Below are positions 41,401 to 49,766 of a stretch of DNA of 64,000 bases, one piece after another; position 1 is the stretch's first letter, and each line of letters opens with the position of its first letter. The notes beneath the pieces are model-generated. The model ran no database searches, was not told the origin of the DNA, and saw only the letters and a list, made by a program, of their open reading frames with translations. Made by a program: the position numbers and the translations under genes. The stretch comes from Streptomyces sp. S4.7 (GTDB lineage Bacteria > Actinomycetota > Actinomycetes > Streptomycetales > Streptomycetaceae), in the NCBI RefSeq assembly GCF_010384365.1, contig NZ_CP048397.1, positions 5,332,001 through 5,396,000 of the forward strand. The letters run 5' to 3'.

Positions 41401-42557
41401 TCGTGATGTTCAACATCAGCGCCCGCCGCAGTGACACCTTGCTGCTCACCCAGGATGGCGGCATCACGCACTTGGAGCTGCCTCAGCTCACTGCCGACGC
41501 CCTGACGGAGAGGACCGTCTCCTTCCAGCAGGCGCTGCACACCGCCACCACGGGCCGGGACAGAACCCAGCGGCGGCAGGGGCAGGACGCGATGACCGGC
41601 GTTTTGCAATGGCTGTGGGATGCCGCGGCCGGGCCGGTCCTGGACGCGCTGGGCCATCACCGCCAGCCTCCGGCCGACGCCGACTGGCCGCGGGTGTGGT
41701 GGGCACCGGGCGGATTGCTGGGACTGCTGCCCCTGCACGCTGCTGGCTACCACGACGACCCCGCCGACGACCCGCACCGGCGGACCGTCATGGATCGGGT
41801 CATCTCTTCCTACACCCCCACCATCCGCGCTCTGCGTTACGCCCGCCAGCACACCCGCGAACACACCCCGTACGCGGACACGCCCGCTCAGGGGCTGATC
41901 GTTGCGATGTCCACCACTCCCGGCCTCCCTCAGGACGGCCGGCTGAACCACGTCAGCGCCGAAGCCGAGATGTTGCGACGCCATCTCCCCAGCACCGTAG
42001 TGCTGCGCGAACCCGATCCCGACGGCCACCTTGCTGGCCCGCCGCCGAGCAGGCCGACCAAAGCAGCCGTCCTGGACCACCTGCCCCACTGCCCGATCGT
42101 TCACTTCGCCTGCCACGGCGCCAGCCACCCCACCGACCCCTCTCAGAGCCTGCTGCTGCTCCACGACCACCAAAGCGCCCCCTTCACCGTCGCCAGCCTC
42201 ACCCCAGTTCGCCTCGACCATGCCCAGCTCGTCTACCTGTCGGCCTGCCGCACTGCGGCCATCGATACCGTCAACTTGGTCGACGAGGCCATTCATCTGA
42301 CCTCCGCGTTCCAACTTGCCGGGTTCCCCCACGTCGTCGGCACCTTGTGGGAGATCGACGACCAGATCGCCGTCACCGTCGCCGACGCCTTCTACACCCA
42401 CCTGCGCACGCCGGACGGGACTATCGACACCAGCCGGGCAGCCTGGGCACTGCATCAAGCCGTGCGCAGCGTCCGCGACGGCTACGACCTACCCGGTCGA
42501 CTCAACCGGACGCGGTCCCCCTTCCTTTGGGCCGCCTACCTTCACGCCGGCGCCTGA
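38493..42557 (+). CDS. TPR-CHAT caspase-like protease
   Basis: 1354 residues from ATG 38493. Two parts. Residues about 130-760 are a tandem array of about 45-residue TPR-like units (GDVGDLDLAVSAAQAALDAT, then PVDHPDRAxxLSNLGAALQARFxRT). After a helical linker (760-960), the C-terminal 390 residues form a CHAT domain with VVMFNISARRSDTLLL, WWAPGGLLGLLPLHAAG, catalytic His1208 in VHFACHGASHP and catalytic Cys1252 in YLSACRTA, then HLTSAFQLAGFPHVVGTLWEIDD. CHAT proteases are separase/caspase relatives; bacterial TPR-CHAT proteins act in defence, for example as Csx29 or gasdermin activators. No gasdermin or CRISPR gene is here, so the substrate may be the neighbouring membrane protein. TTG 38472 is an alternative start. 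Confidence 0.9.
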   Translation: MTEERLAAVQARLKRIADTGDPSPALEPQALIEARMVAELLSGDIRDPRNIPVCYALGWLHFHRYTALPDSQRDWDLDAAMDAFTPCFLAGTSGLPEPLLPLLANRAATWSAMEGAVERAFVPARRQSDLDKTINSLQTVIRDLPADHPDRAVHLANLGASLSIRFGRTRDVADLDSAVSATQAAVDAMLASHPDRAKCLSNLAVMLQARFKQAGDVEDLSRAVTIRQEAVQATPVDHPARAERLGNLGAVLQIRFERAGDVGDLDLAVSAAQAALDATPVDHPDRAGRLSNLGAALQARFERTGDLEDVDAAIDCFQAAVLAASADDGKIVAFLLNLGLALRVRFERTGDVEALGRAVTVSREALQVTPVDHPARATCLSNLGTVLQIRFERIGDLADMEQAIVVGREAVDALPADDPRKAEVLGNLGVALQVRFGRTGDVGDLDLAVSAAQAALDATPVDHPDRAPRLGNLGAVLQVRFGRTGDVGDLDLAVSAAQAALDATPVDHPDRARWLSNLGAALQARFVRTGDLADVSRAVTVGQEAVLATPVDHPDRAGWLSNLGVALQARFRRTGDLEDVDAAIDCFQAAVLAASADDGKIVAFLVNLGAALEARFGRTGDLADVSRAVTVGQEAVLATPVDHPARATCLSNLGAVLQARFERTGELADMEQAIVVGREAVDAMPSDDPRKAGVLGNLGAVLQIRFERTGDLADMEQAIVVGREAVDAMPADHPDRAMALYTLGGSLRNRVMLLMRSSDLKAAVSAFTEVSGVVSAAPSLRIRAARAAVELLAGTDAARAADTAEAAVRLLPEVILRQLGRGDQQHELGQFAGLAGNAAALALSDPRGTRQERATRALRLLETGRAVLLSQALDARSDLTDLNEQRPDLAERFVQQRDLLDQPLTRSLAGASEEMNALKASLDRVAQDRHLLASDFAQTLTEIRDLTGFASFAQPPTTEELLTQAEQGPVVMFNISARRSDTLLLTQDGGITHLELPQLTADALTERTVSFQQALHTATTGRDRTQRRQGQDAMTGVLQWLWDAAAGPVLDALGHHRQPPADADWPRVWWAPGGLLGLLPLHAAGYHDDPADDPHRRTVMDRVISSYTPTIRALRYARQHTREHTPYADTPAQGLIVAMSTTPGLPQDGRLNHVSAEAEMLRRHLPSTVVLREPDPDGHLAGPPPSRPTKAAVLDHLPHCPIVHFACHGASHPTDPSQSLLLLHDHQSAPFTVASLTPVRLDHAQLVYLSACRTAAIDTVNLVDEAIHLTSAFQLAGFPHVVGTLWEIDDQIAVTVADAFYTHLRTPDGTIDTSRAAWALHQAVRSVRDGYDLPGRLNRTRSPFLWAAYLHAGA
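39268..40690 (+). repeat. Homogenised 135-bp repeats in the TPR array
   Basis: The TPR units repeat every 135 bp and several are identical at DNA level. An 86-bp block at 39268-39353 recurs at 39808-39893 (540 bp on, four units) and 39943-40028 (one unit further). Another block near 39403-39494 recurs at 40213-40304, and one near 39684 recurs at 40494, both 810 bp apart (six units); the latter also recurs at 40629. This points to recent unequal exchange rather than independent drift. Confidence 0.9.
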
Positions 42558-43678
42558 TAGACCCCCGTTCGATCTGCACGTTCCAAGATCGATTGGGAAA
42601 CGGCTTCCGCTGAGCAACCCTGGCCGGGACTGTAAAAGGCGGCGAACGCGGAGAGGAAGAAAGCCCGTTTGAGCTGCTTGTTTCCTCTCCTGGAAGGTTG
42701 TTCGCCACGGATCGAGGACCCGGAATTGCGGGTCGCGGGGGCGAGGCCGGCGTAGGCGGCGAGGTGGCCGGCGGTCGGGAAGGTGCTGCCGTCGCCGACC
42801 TCGATCAGGATCCAGGCTCCGGTCCTGACGCCGATTCCCGGCATGGACGTCAGGACCTTCGAAAGAGGGTGGGCCTCCAGGAGTTCCTCGATCCGTCCGG
42901 CCAGGAGTTTGCGCTGGTCAAGGACGGCGGTCCGGGATCCGGCCAGGCTCGGGACGATCAGCGTGGCCGCATCGGTGCCCGGAACGGTGACGGTCTGCTC
43001 GTCCAGCGCGGCGAAGATGTCCTCGACCAGCCGCTCGGCCATCCGCGGCGCCTTCGGCCGCAGCAGGGTGACCAGGCGGCGCCGGCCGGCTTTGCGGATC
43101 TGGGCCGGGGATCCGAACCGCTCCAGCAGAGCGAGGACGGCCGGGTGCTGCAACCACGGCCCCAGCACCCGCTCCAGAGAGGGATGGATCTGGGTGAGCA
43201 GGCCATGCAGGCGGTTCGCGACGCGGGTCGCTTCACCGGCCAGGTCGTCGTCGAACCCGACGATCATCTCCAGCTCGGCGATCGTCTCGTCCTGGCCGTC
43301 GATCGCCCGCAGCGTGTGCGGCATTGCGCGGGCCGCGTCCGCGATGATGAACGCGTCCTTGGCGTCGGTCTTCGCCTCGCCTGGGTAGAGGTCGGCGATC
43401 CGCCGCATCGTCAGGCCCGGCAGGTAGGCGACGGGGCATCCCATGTCGCGGGCGACGGTCAGCGGCAGGGCGCCGATCGAGGCCGGCTGGTCGACTACGA
43501 CCAGCACTGTTCCGTGCTTGGCCTGCAGCTTGGCGAACAGTTCGCGGAGCTTGGGTTCGGTGTTGGGAAGGCGCTTGTTGAAGGCTTTCTTGCTGGCCGG
43601 GGTGACGGCGGTGGCGTGGTGTTCGCTCTTGCCGACGTCCAGGCCGAGGAAGACGTCGATGTCGCCGGTGTCGATCAC
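42542..43678 (-). pseudogene. C-terminally truncated IS110 family transposase
   Basis: DEDD RuvC-like N-terminus (GDIDVFLGLDVGKSEHHATAVTPA; KTDAKDAFIIADAARAM) and the Transposase_20 domain (LTSMPGIGVRTGAWILIEVGD, HLAAYAGLAPATRNSGSSIRGE, GNKQLKRAFFLSAFAA). After FAA (about 42637) the expected roughly 45-residue end (the YYDRKRAEGK and ALARRRCDVL type segments) is replaced by unrelated sequence that runs into the CHAT gene, overlapping its last 16 bp in antisense. The GTG at 43678 (VIDTGDIDVFLG) behind GGAGGGG is the likely start; an upstream frame adds residues. The catalytic Ser part is retained but the missing tail suggests an inactive remnant left by a deletion inside the transposon. Confidence 0.75.
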
Positions 43679-43939
43679 GTGCAGGCCCCTCCATGACGCT
43701 TTCGTCCGGCCTTGCCTCGGCATCGAGCTGCCACACCCACGTTACGGAGAGCTCTTCCGGCTCGGGTGAAGCCGGTGCTCAAGCCCCTCATCAGCGGTCC
43801 GTCGATGCCTCCGGGCCCGGTGACACCACCCCCCGGATCATCAGCAACAAGGGGGGGGAAGTCATGCCGGACCCGAAGGCCGGAGGCCCCATTGCGGAGC
43901 CATGAAGACGGTAACGGGGGGGACCGTCAAGTAGGACGG
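43679..43939 (-). other. IS110 leader and transposon interior
   Basis: 261 bp with no protein gene. In the IS110 group the bridge RNA is encoded in the non-coding end upstream of the transposase, so a remnant of that RNA gene could lie here on the minus strand. I cannot define its loops or the IS boundary. GACCGTC (43922-43928) and GACGGTC (43935-43941) form a hairpin at the tniQ stop, possibly its terminator. Confidence 0.4.
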
Positions 43940-46459
43940 TCACGCGAGATGGTTGAGCAGTGCCTCGGCTTCGGCGAGGAACACCTTGCCCTGGTCCGTG
44001 GCGGTGAGTGGGCGGGATCTTTCGATGATGGTGAATCCTGCCGTTTCTTCGATGCGTTTGAGCTGGTAGTTGAGGGTGTTCCATTGCGTGTTGAGGGCGA
44101 CGGCGGCGGCCTGGAGGTTGCGGTGTCCGGGGAGCTGAAGAAGGTGGCGGAGTCTTTGGACGCAGTTCTTCGTCCGGCTGACGGCCTGCATGGCGGGAGA
44201 AAGTCCGGTGTCGAGCGAAGCGAAGGGGTTGGTGAACTCGCTGACCGGATGGTGGGGGATGCCCCACTTGTTCACGAGTCTCATCACGGAGTTCTTGCCG
44301 ACGCCCAGTTCACGGGCGATGTCCGGAGAGGACCGTCCTTTGTCGCGGTACTCGGTCTCCAGCCAGGTGCGGGAGACGATGTCTTCGAGGAAGCCGGCCG
44401 GGCGGCGTCGGCGACGAGTGATGCCTGCTTCGTTCACGGCGTGCCGGACGGTGCTGCTGCTGCATCCGGCGAGTTCGGCGATCCTCCATTGGGGTAGGCG
44501 TTGCTCCAGGTAGAGCTGGCGAAGACGCTGTGGTGCGAGGACATTCTCTCGCGGGATCCGCTGCGTGGACGGGATGGAGGGCCTCGGCCTGGCGGGCTTC
44601 GGTGCGGTGATGCCGAGGGTCTCGACCGCGAGATGGAGATGAGCGGTGTCCAGGCCGAGTTGGCGGGCGAGGTCGGCGGGGCTGGGACCGCCGGAAGCGA
44701 GTTGTGCGAGCTGGCTGCGGTCGATGGTCTCGGGACCCGCAGGCAGGCGTAGGTCGGCGAACCAGTCCGGCGGGGGTTCCCAGAGCATGGGCTCATCGAT
44801 GTCGTGGGCCTTGAGGTTCACGGACGCCTGCTCATGCAGAAGTCTGCGCAGGTCGGGGTGGAGCTCGTAGTGGAGGGCCAATTGCCGGGCGGGCGTGCGG
44901 GAGGCCGCTCCGGGATCGGCGCCCAGCAGCAGCCGGGCCAGGAGCCATCGAAGGCGCTTGACTCGGGCGGGTGTGCGGACGCGCCAACCATGGCGACTGC
45001 AGACTGCCTGGTAGGCGTCTTCGTCGAAGACGACGGTGTCGGGCGTGAAGAGACTGCGGCGACGCGAGTAGTCGATCGGAACGCTATGGCCATCCAAGGC
45101 TCTGGCGAGGGCGGGTAGGGCCGCGGCCAGAAGCTCTGTCCCGCCGGAGGCCAGGGCCGTGTCCAGGTCCTGGCGGTTGCTCTTGGGGCTGGTGTTGCCC
45201 AGGAGGGATGCCGCTTGTCGGTAGCCCAGGGTCGCGCCGGTCAGCAGCGTCATCGAGGCGCATGCCCGCCGGACCCCCGCGGGGCGGGCGCCGCTGTCGA
45301 AGGGGAGAAGCCGGTAGGTCCAGGAGGGCCAGATCATGGACGGAAGCTTCGACGCCCGGCGGCGTACGTCGTTGTCACTGAGGTCCGGCCAGGCTGGGGT
45401 GGAGGTGGCGGTGCCGTAGCGCAGACGGGAGGGGAGGGTGAGCTCGGAGTCGGCGTCGGTGAGCATGCGGGTGACCACGCGACGGCCGGCTGGCAGCCAC
45501 TCGGCGATCTTCTTGGTGGCGTAGTCGCTTTGTGTCTTCCGGGGGCGGTCGGTGGTTTGCAGCCAGCCGAAGACCTCCTCGCAGGTGGGATGGTCTCGAT
45601 CGGTGGCGATGATCGCCAGTGCGGTGCCCACGGCGGTGCTGTGCGCGTCGCTGCCTTCGTCGTTCTCGGCCCGGCCGGGCAGTTCACCGCCGCACTCCGC
45701 CAGGATGTCCGCGACCGCGGTGGGGAGGGAGGCAAGGTGACGGATGCCTCGCAGGGCCCGGCGGGCAAGGGCATAGAGTTCCTGGCTGCGAGCCAGGGCC
45801 TCTTGTTCCACCGAGGCGTTCAGAATGTCTCGGGTGACGGATATCTGGGCGGCGATGACCATGCCGTCAGAGGGGAGAGCCGGGGTTGGGGACTCGGCGA
45901 GCGGGTGACCGCAGCGAACGGAGAGTCCGATACCGGTGGCGTGCAGGCAAAGTCCGGGAGCGGATGGCGCGGCCCGCACTGGTGTGCTGACCGGCGGTGG
46001 GTTCCCGCAGGGCGGGCAGTAGTCGCGAAGTAGCAGATTGTGGCGGGTGCAGGCGAACGACCACGGCAGCCGCCAGGACAACTGCCACCGCCCGTGGCCG
46101 TCCGCAAGGCAGGCGGGGCAGAAACGGCTGCGTGAGCCGTAGTGCCGCCAGGCCGGCGGTCTGCCCATGGTGCGATCCTCCGGGGCGATGGCCACGATGA
46201 CACCGTCGAACCGGTCGAGCGTCATCGCGGCCAACGCTTCGGGTGTCAGCCCGGTGCTGCGGGCGAGAGCGTCGTGTTCGGTGCCCGTCAGCCTGCGGAC
46301 CATGAATCTCGGGTCTGCGGTGGTCAGCCCGATGAACCGGACGAACTCTCCGCCGCTGACGGCCAGTCGGCGGGCGTATGCCTCGATCCAACTGTCGAGG
46401 GCCTCGCCGTCGACGGGCGGAACCCAGAGGGGGATCCGCTCGTCGGTCCACCGTGTCAT
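43940..46459 (-). CDS. tniQ: TniQ/TnsD-like target selector with several HTH domains
   Basis: 839 residues, much longer than the roughly 300-aa TniQ of Tn5053 and nearer to TnsD. N-terminal TniQ domain with zinc site: Cys114 and Cys117 (RFCPACLADGHGRW), Cys137/His140 (FACTRHNLLLRDYC) and Cys148/Cys151. C-terminal half holds helix-turn-helix units (WRIAELAGCSSSTVRHAVNEAG; SSPDIARELGVGKNSVMRLVNKWG) and ends in a LysR-like winged helix (AAAVALNTQWNTLNYQLKRIEETAGFTIIERS...LTATDQGKVFLAEAEALL). The ATG overlaps the tnsC stop by 4 nt. It should recognise the attachment site, here apparently the 3' end of the ABC exporter gene, and hand it to TnsC. Confidence 0.88.
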   Translation of the reverse strand: MTRWTDERIPLWVPPVDGEALDSWIEAYARRLAVSGGEFVRFIGLTTADPRFMVRRLTGTEHDALARSTGLTPEALAAMTLDRFDGVIVAIAPEDRTMGRPPAWRHYGSRSRFCPACLADGHGRWQLSWRLPWSFACTRHNLLLRDYCPPCGNPPPVSTPVRAAPSAPGLCLHATGIGLSVRCGHPLAESPTPALPSDGMVIAAQISVTRDILNASVEQEALARSQELYALARRALRGIRHLASLPTAVADILAECGGELPGRAENDEGSDAHSTAVGTALAIIATDRDHPTCEEVFGWLQTTDRPRKTQSDYATKKIAEWLPAGRRVVTRMLTDADSELTLPSRLRYGTATSTPAWPDLSDNDVRRRASKLPSMIWPSWTYRLLPFDSGARPAGVRRACASMTLLTGATLGYRQAASLLGNTSPKSNRQDLDTALASGGTELLAAALPALARALDGHSVPIDYSRRRSLFTPDTVVFDEDAYQAVCSRHGWRVRTPARVKRLRWLLARLLLGADPGAASRTPARQLALHYELHPDLRRLLHEQASVNLKAHDIDEPMLWEPPPDWFADLRLPAGPETIDRSQLAQLASGGPSPADLARQLGLDTAHLHLAVETLGITAPKPARPRPSIPSTQRIPRENVLAPQRLRQLYLEQRLPQWRIAELAGCSSSTVRHAVNEAGITRRRRRPAGFLEDIVSRTWLETEYRDKGRSSPDIARELGVGKNSVMRLVNKWGIPHHPVSEFTNPFASLDTGLSPAMQAVSRTKNCVQRLRHLLQLPGHRNLQAAAVALNTQWNTLNYQLKRIEETAGFTIIERSRPLTATDQGKVFLAEAEALLNHLA

Positions 46460-47592
46460 GCCGACTTCCGGCGGCGCTCAGCCGGGGGCGTCGGGTGGGT
46501 GGTGAGTAGGCCGGCCTTGATCGCAGCTTCGAGTTCCTTGCGGGCTTCCTCCGCGGCGGCGTCGTTCTTCACCTGGTTCATCAGGTCTTCATCGAGGCGT
46601 TCGTGGCCGGAGCGGATCGCGCGCAGACAGCTGCGGTTGATCAGTGCCATGAGGGAGGCGAAGTGTCCGGTGGAGCGTGCAAAGAGGTAATCCGACAGGT
46701 CCCTGGCGAGCATCCCGGGGTACTTCTCCGCCAGGACGAGTTTCTGCTCGATCGTCTTGAGCAGGGTGTGCCAGTGCTGGCGGCCTTCGTCGTCCTCGAT
46801 CTGGAACGGCGGCAGCGTCAGCGGGGTGGTGCGACGCCCGAACTGGGCCAGTTCGGTCTGCTTGCCGGAGAAGCCCTCGCGTAGGACACCACGCTGCTGG
46901 ACACCCACGCCGACGTAGATCAGAGTGACCGGGAAGACGTTCGCCAGGTACTTTAACTGGTTCGCCATACGGACCGAGTTGGAGTTCGCCCCGGCGAGGA
47001 AATGGATGTCGTCGATGATGATCGCGACCGTCTTCATGGACAACACGGCGTCCACGGCCCGCTCGGCCAGGGCGTCGGCGTTCCCGGAGGTAGGCAGGCC
47101 GTAGAAGCGGCAGATCGCCGCGTTCAGACCGCGGATCTGTGTGTTCCCGCTCAGAGCGATGTAGATGACCGGGACGCGGCGGTCGCCGCTCGGTGTCGTC
47201 TCTCCGCGCAGGGCAACCTGCTTGCGGAACAGCTTGCGGCCGTAGTCCCGCACCGCGGTGCTCTTGCCGAGCCCCGGATAGGCGTCCACGAGGGCTGCGG
47301 GCTTGGTCTTGTCCCCGTCCTGCCGGTTCGACTCGACGATCTCGGCCAAGGCGTCGTGCAGCGCGATGAGCTGGGGTGTGTCGATCGGGCCGATGTTGGC
47401 GTGCCAGACCTCCCGGTTGTCGTTGTGCACCAGCAGATCCCGCGGCGAGAGATCTGCGAGCTGGGCGCGTGTGAACTGTGGAGGCTGGATGCGGTCCGGG
47501 CCGTTGACCTCCTGCAGCCAGCCCGGCAGCCGGGTGGGGGTGTACTGACGGTCATCGCCCTCGAATGGTTCGGTGCTGTCCGCCGTACTCAA
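46456..47592 (-). CDS. tnsC: TnsC/TniB-like AAA+ ATPase
   Basis: 378 residues from TTG 47592, whose last two bases form the tnsB stop (TTGA overlap). Walker A YPGLGKST (Lys110), Walker B VAIIIDDIHFL (Asp194/Asp195), sensor-like VTLIYVGVG, and the C-terminal lid with DLSDYLFARSTGHFASLMALINRSC, as in transposition regulators of the TnsC/TniB/IstB clade. It should form filaments on target DNA, bridging TniQ and the TnsAB transposase. It overlaps tniQ by ATGA. Confidence 0.9.
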   Translation of the reverse strand: MSTADSTEPFEGDDRQYTPTRLPGWLQEVNGPDRIQPPQFTRAQLADLSPRDLLVHNDNREVWHANIGPIDTPQLIALHDALAEIVESNRQDGDKTKPAALVDAYPGLGKSTAVRDYGRKLFRKQVALRGETTPSGDRRVPVIYIALSGNTQIRGLNAAICRFYGLPTSGNADALAERAVDAVLSMKTVAIIIDDIHFLAGANSNSVRMANQLKYLANVFPVTLIYVGVGVQQRGVLREGFSGKQTELAQFGRRTTPLTLPPFQIEDDEGRQHWHTLLKTIEQKLVLAEKYPGMLARDLSDYLFARSTGHFASLMALINRSCLRAIRSGHERLDEDLMNQVKNDAAAEEARKELEAAIKAGLLTTHPTPPAERRRKSA

Positions 47593-49766
47593 CGGCTGTC
47601 CCAGACGTCGGCGTAGTACTCATCCTCATCGACCAGGACGGCGGTCTCTTCGTCTGCCGGGACCGCCTCGCACTCCTCATCCTCGTCGTCGTCCCCGCCC
47701 AGGTCCTCATCAGCAGACGCGACCACCTGCAAACCTGGTGCTGCCTCCTGGCCTGCTCCTGCGTCCGGCGAGCTGAGCGCTGCCAGACGGCGCACGGAGG
47801 GAAGCTCGGCGATCGCGTCGACCTCGGGTTCGCCTTCGCCGACCAGCCGCAGACGGTCCTGCGACAAGCGCACCGCCATGCGCCGCTCGGTCCGGTCCTC
47901 GGTCAGTCCGGCGCCCCAGCGTTCCAGCAACTCGATCAGGGCGCGTTTGGTGTCCGGGAAACGATGCGTCTTGGCCGCGATCCGGCGCGCGTACTTCAAC
48001 GCCTCCAGGCTGGCCGGCCCGTTCAGAGCCGGGGCATGTTCCCAGTCCAGGGGGTGCCACAGATGTGGCTGCTTCGGATCCTGGAAGTAGATCTTCCTGA
48101 TGTCGGCGCGGTCCACCGCGACCGGCCACTTTCCGGCCTGCTCGCCGCGGTGCGGGCTGATCTGATTGCGGTAGTCGTCGAGCCCGTCCCCGTTGTAGCG
48201 GAGCCCGTTGATCTCCACCCCGTAGTGGTGGATGGGGCACCACTCCTCTTCCAGGAACTCGAACGCGAGGCCCGGCCTGGCCGGGATGCGCAAGGGGCCC
48301 GCCCGGTTCACGCCGTGCTCGAACATCTCCAACGGGCTCAGCTTCAGTCCGGGGACCTCCGGGACTGTCAGACCCCGGTGGTGCCGCCTGTGATAGATCA
48401 AAGTGATCCATTCGCGGATGATCGCCTCAAGCTCGTCCAGGAAGAAGTACGCCTCGTTCTCGACGTTCTCGCCCCGGCTGTGCACGTCCGGCCCCTTGTA
48501 GCCCGGCAGGGCCGCCAACAGCCCCTGGTTCAAAGTCTTGAACCACCGTTCCACCGGCTTGTCGGTAGGCGTATAGGGGCGAGCCGGCTGCAGCGAGATG
48601 TCCAGCTTCGTGCAGACGCTCGCGATGTGGTTCGAGACGTAGATCTTGCCGTGGTCGTAGATGATCGTCTCCGCCGCGACAGGCGGCAGCAGCGGCTGTC
48701 CGTCCGCGTCCACCAGCTTCTCCGCGTCGAACACCACAGTGGAGGGAACTCCGCAGTACGGAAACGGCTCGGCCGTGCCGGTGGACACCTCCCGCGGACG
48801 AACCGTCTCGAACAAGACGCCCGCCACGTCGGTCGACTTCGTCGATACCGGCGTCAGCCGCAGCCCGGTGATCACCCTGCTGTAGAGGTCCATCGCGACC
48901 GTGAGCTCGCACTGCACCCACCGGCACGTCACCGGCTCCATCGCGAAAACATCCAGGCTGTTGGTGTCCAGCACGACGTACTCACCCGGCCGCGTCGCAC
49001 GCAGTCTGCCGAAGACCCCCTGCGGACGGTTCGCGATGGACCGCTTCCCCTTCGTGCTGCCGTCGAACGCATTCGTCCCCCGGCTGAGCTCCTTCAGCAG
49101 CGTGTACCCCTTCGTCTGCTTCGGGATGCTCACCACACCGGGGCCGTACTCCTTGACCACACGCTCTTCAATCTCGATCAGCACCAGACCACGAACCGGG
49201 CGGCTGGACTTCTTCAGGCTATTGATCACCGAGCGTGCCATCTCCAGCCAGCGCGGATCCACACGGTCCAGCACACTTGCGGGCTCGCGCTTGCTCACCA
49301 GGCCCGCCGGCCCCGACTCCTCCACCAGAGCCACCCACCGGCGCACCGTGGTCACGCTGACGCCGAGCTCCGCAGCCTTCGCCTTGTACCGGTGCATCAA
49401 GGGCACGCCCGGCGCGTAGTCAGGCCGTGGTTCACCCTCCAATGCCATCTCAGCTGAGCCCAACTGGTAGCCGGACCGAACTTCCTGGACATGCCGGAAC
49501 CGGGTGGTGAGCGCGTCGCCCTCCGCAGTGCTGAGCTCGCCCAGCGTCGCCGCGACCGCTGGCTGTGCAGGCGGAGTTTCCACCAGGAACTCGGTGGAGG
49601 GATGGGCCATCAGCACCGACAGATCGACCTGCCGCCACAAGGGACGGCCTTCCGCCGAGATCTGCTGCAGGAGAATACGGCGGCCTTCGATTTCCGCGAT
49701 GGTGAACTGCTCGCCGTCATAGGTCAGTGGCAGGCCTGTCCGAAGCGGTGTAGTCCAGGTGTTCAC
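47589..49766 (-). CDS. tnsB: TnsB-like DDE transposase (Mu/Rve family)
   Basis: 725 residues from GTG 49766, which follows GGAGG by 5 nt and overlaps the tnsA stop (GTGA). N-terminal HTH region (YKAKAAELGVSVTTVRRWVALVEESG), Rve integrase core with Asp267 (EYVVLDTNSLDVF), Asp371 (IIYDHGKIYVSN) and Glu406 (PTDKPVERWF), i.e. DD35E, then Mu-transposase C-terminal beta barrel (HYGVEINGLRYNGDGLDDYRN) and an acidic tail (DEDLGGDDDEDEECEAVP). It cuts and joins the 3' ends and should bind the repeats at both transposon ends. The acidic C-terminus is where Tn7 TnsB contacts TnsC. Confidence 0.92.
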   Translation of the reverse strand: MNTWTTPLRTGLPLTYDGEQFTIAEIEGRRILLQQISAEGRPLWRQVDLSVLMAHPSTEFLVETPPAQPAVAATLGELSTAEGDALTTRFRHVQEVRSGYQLGSAEMALEGEPRPDYAPGVPLMHRYKAKAAELGVSVTTVRRWVALVEESGPAGLVSKREPASVLDRVDPRWLEMARSVINSLKKSSRPVRGLVLIEIEERVVKEYGPGVVSIPKQTKGYTLLKELSRGTNAFDGSTKGKRSIANRPQGVFGRLRATRPGEYVVLDTNSLDVFAMEPVTCRWVQCELTVAMDLYSRVITGLRLTPVSTKSTDVAGVLFETVRPREVSTGTAEPFPYCGVPSTVVFDAEKLVDADGQPLLPPVAAETIIYDHGKIYVSNHIASVCTKLDISLQPARPYTPTDKPVERWFKTLNQGLLAALPGYKGPDVHSRGENVENEAYFFLDELEAIIREWITLIYHRRHHRGLTVPEVPGLKLSPLEMFEHGVNRAGPLRIPARPGLAFEFLEEEWCPIHHYGVEINGLRYNGDGLDDYRNQISPHRGEQAGKWPVAVDRADIRKIYFQDPKQPHLWHPLDWEHAPALNGPASLEALKYARRIAAKTHRFPDTKRALIELLERWGAGLTEDRTERRMAVRLSQDRLRLVGEGEPEVDAIAELPSVRRLAALSSPDAGAGQEAAPGLQVVASADEDLGGDDDEDEECEAVPADEETAVLVDEDEYYADVWDSR

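Noticed and set aside
38493..42557. CRISPR-like array suspected from regular repeats near 39.2-40.7 kb
   Set aside because: The 135-bp period, unbroken reading frame and TPR amino-acid pattern show a protein repeat, not repeats with spacers.
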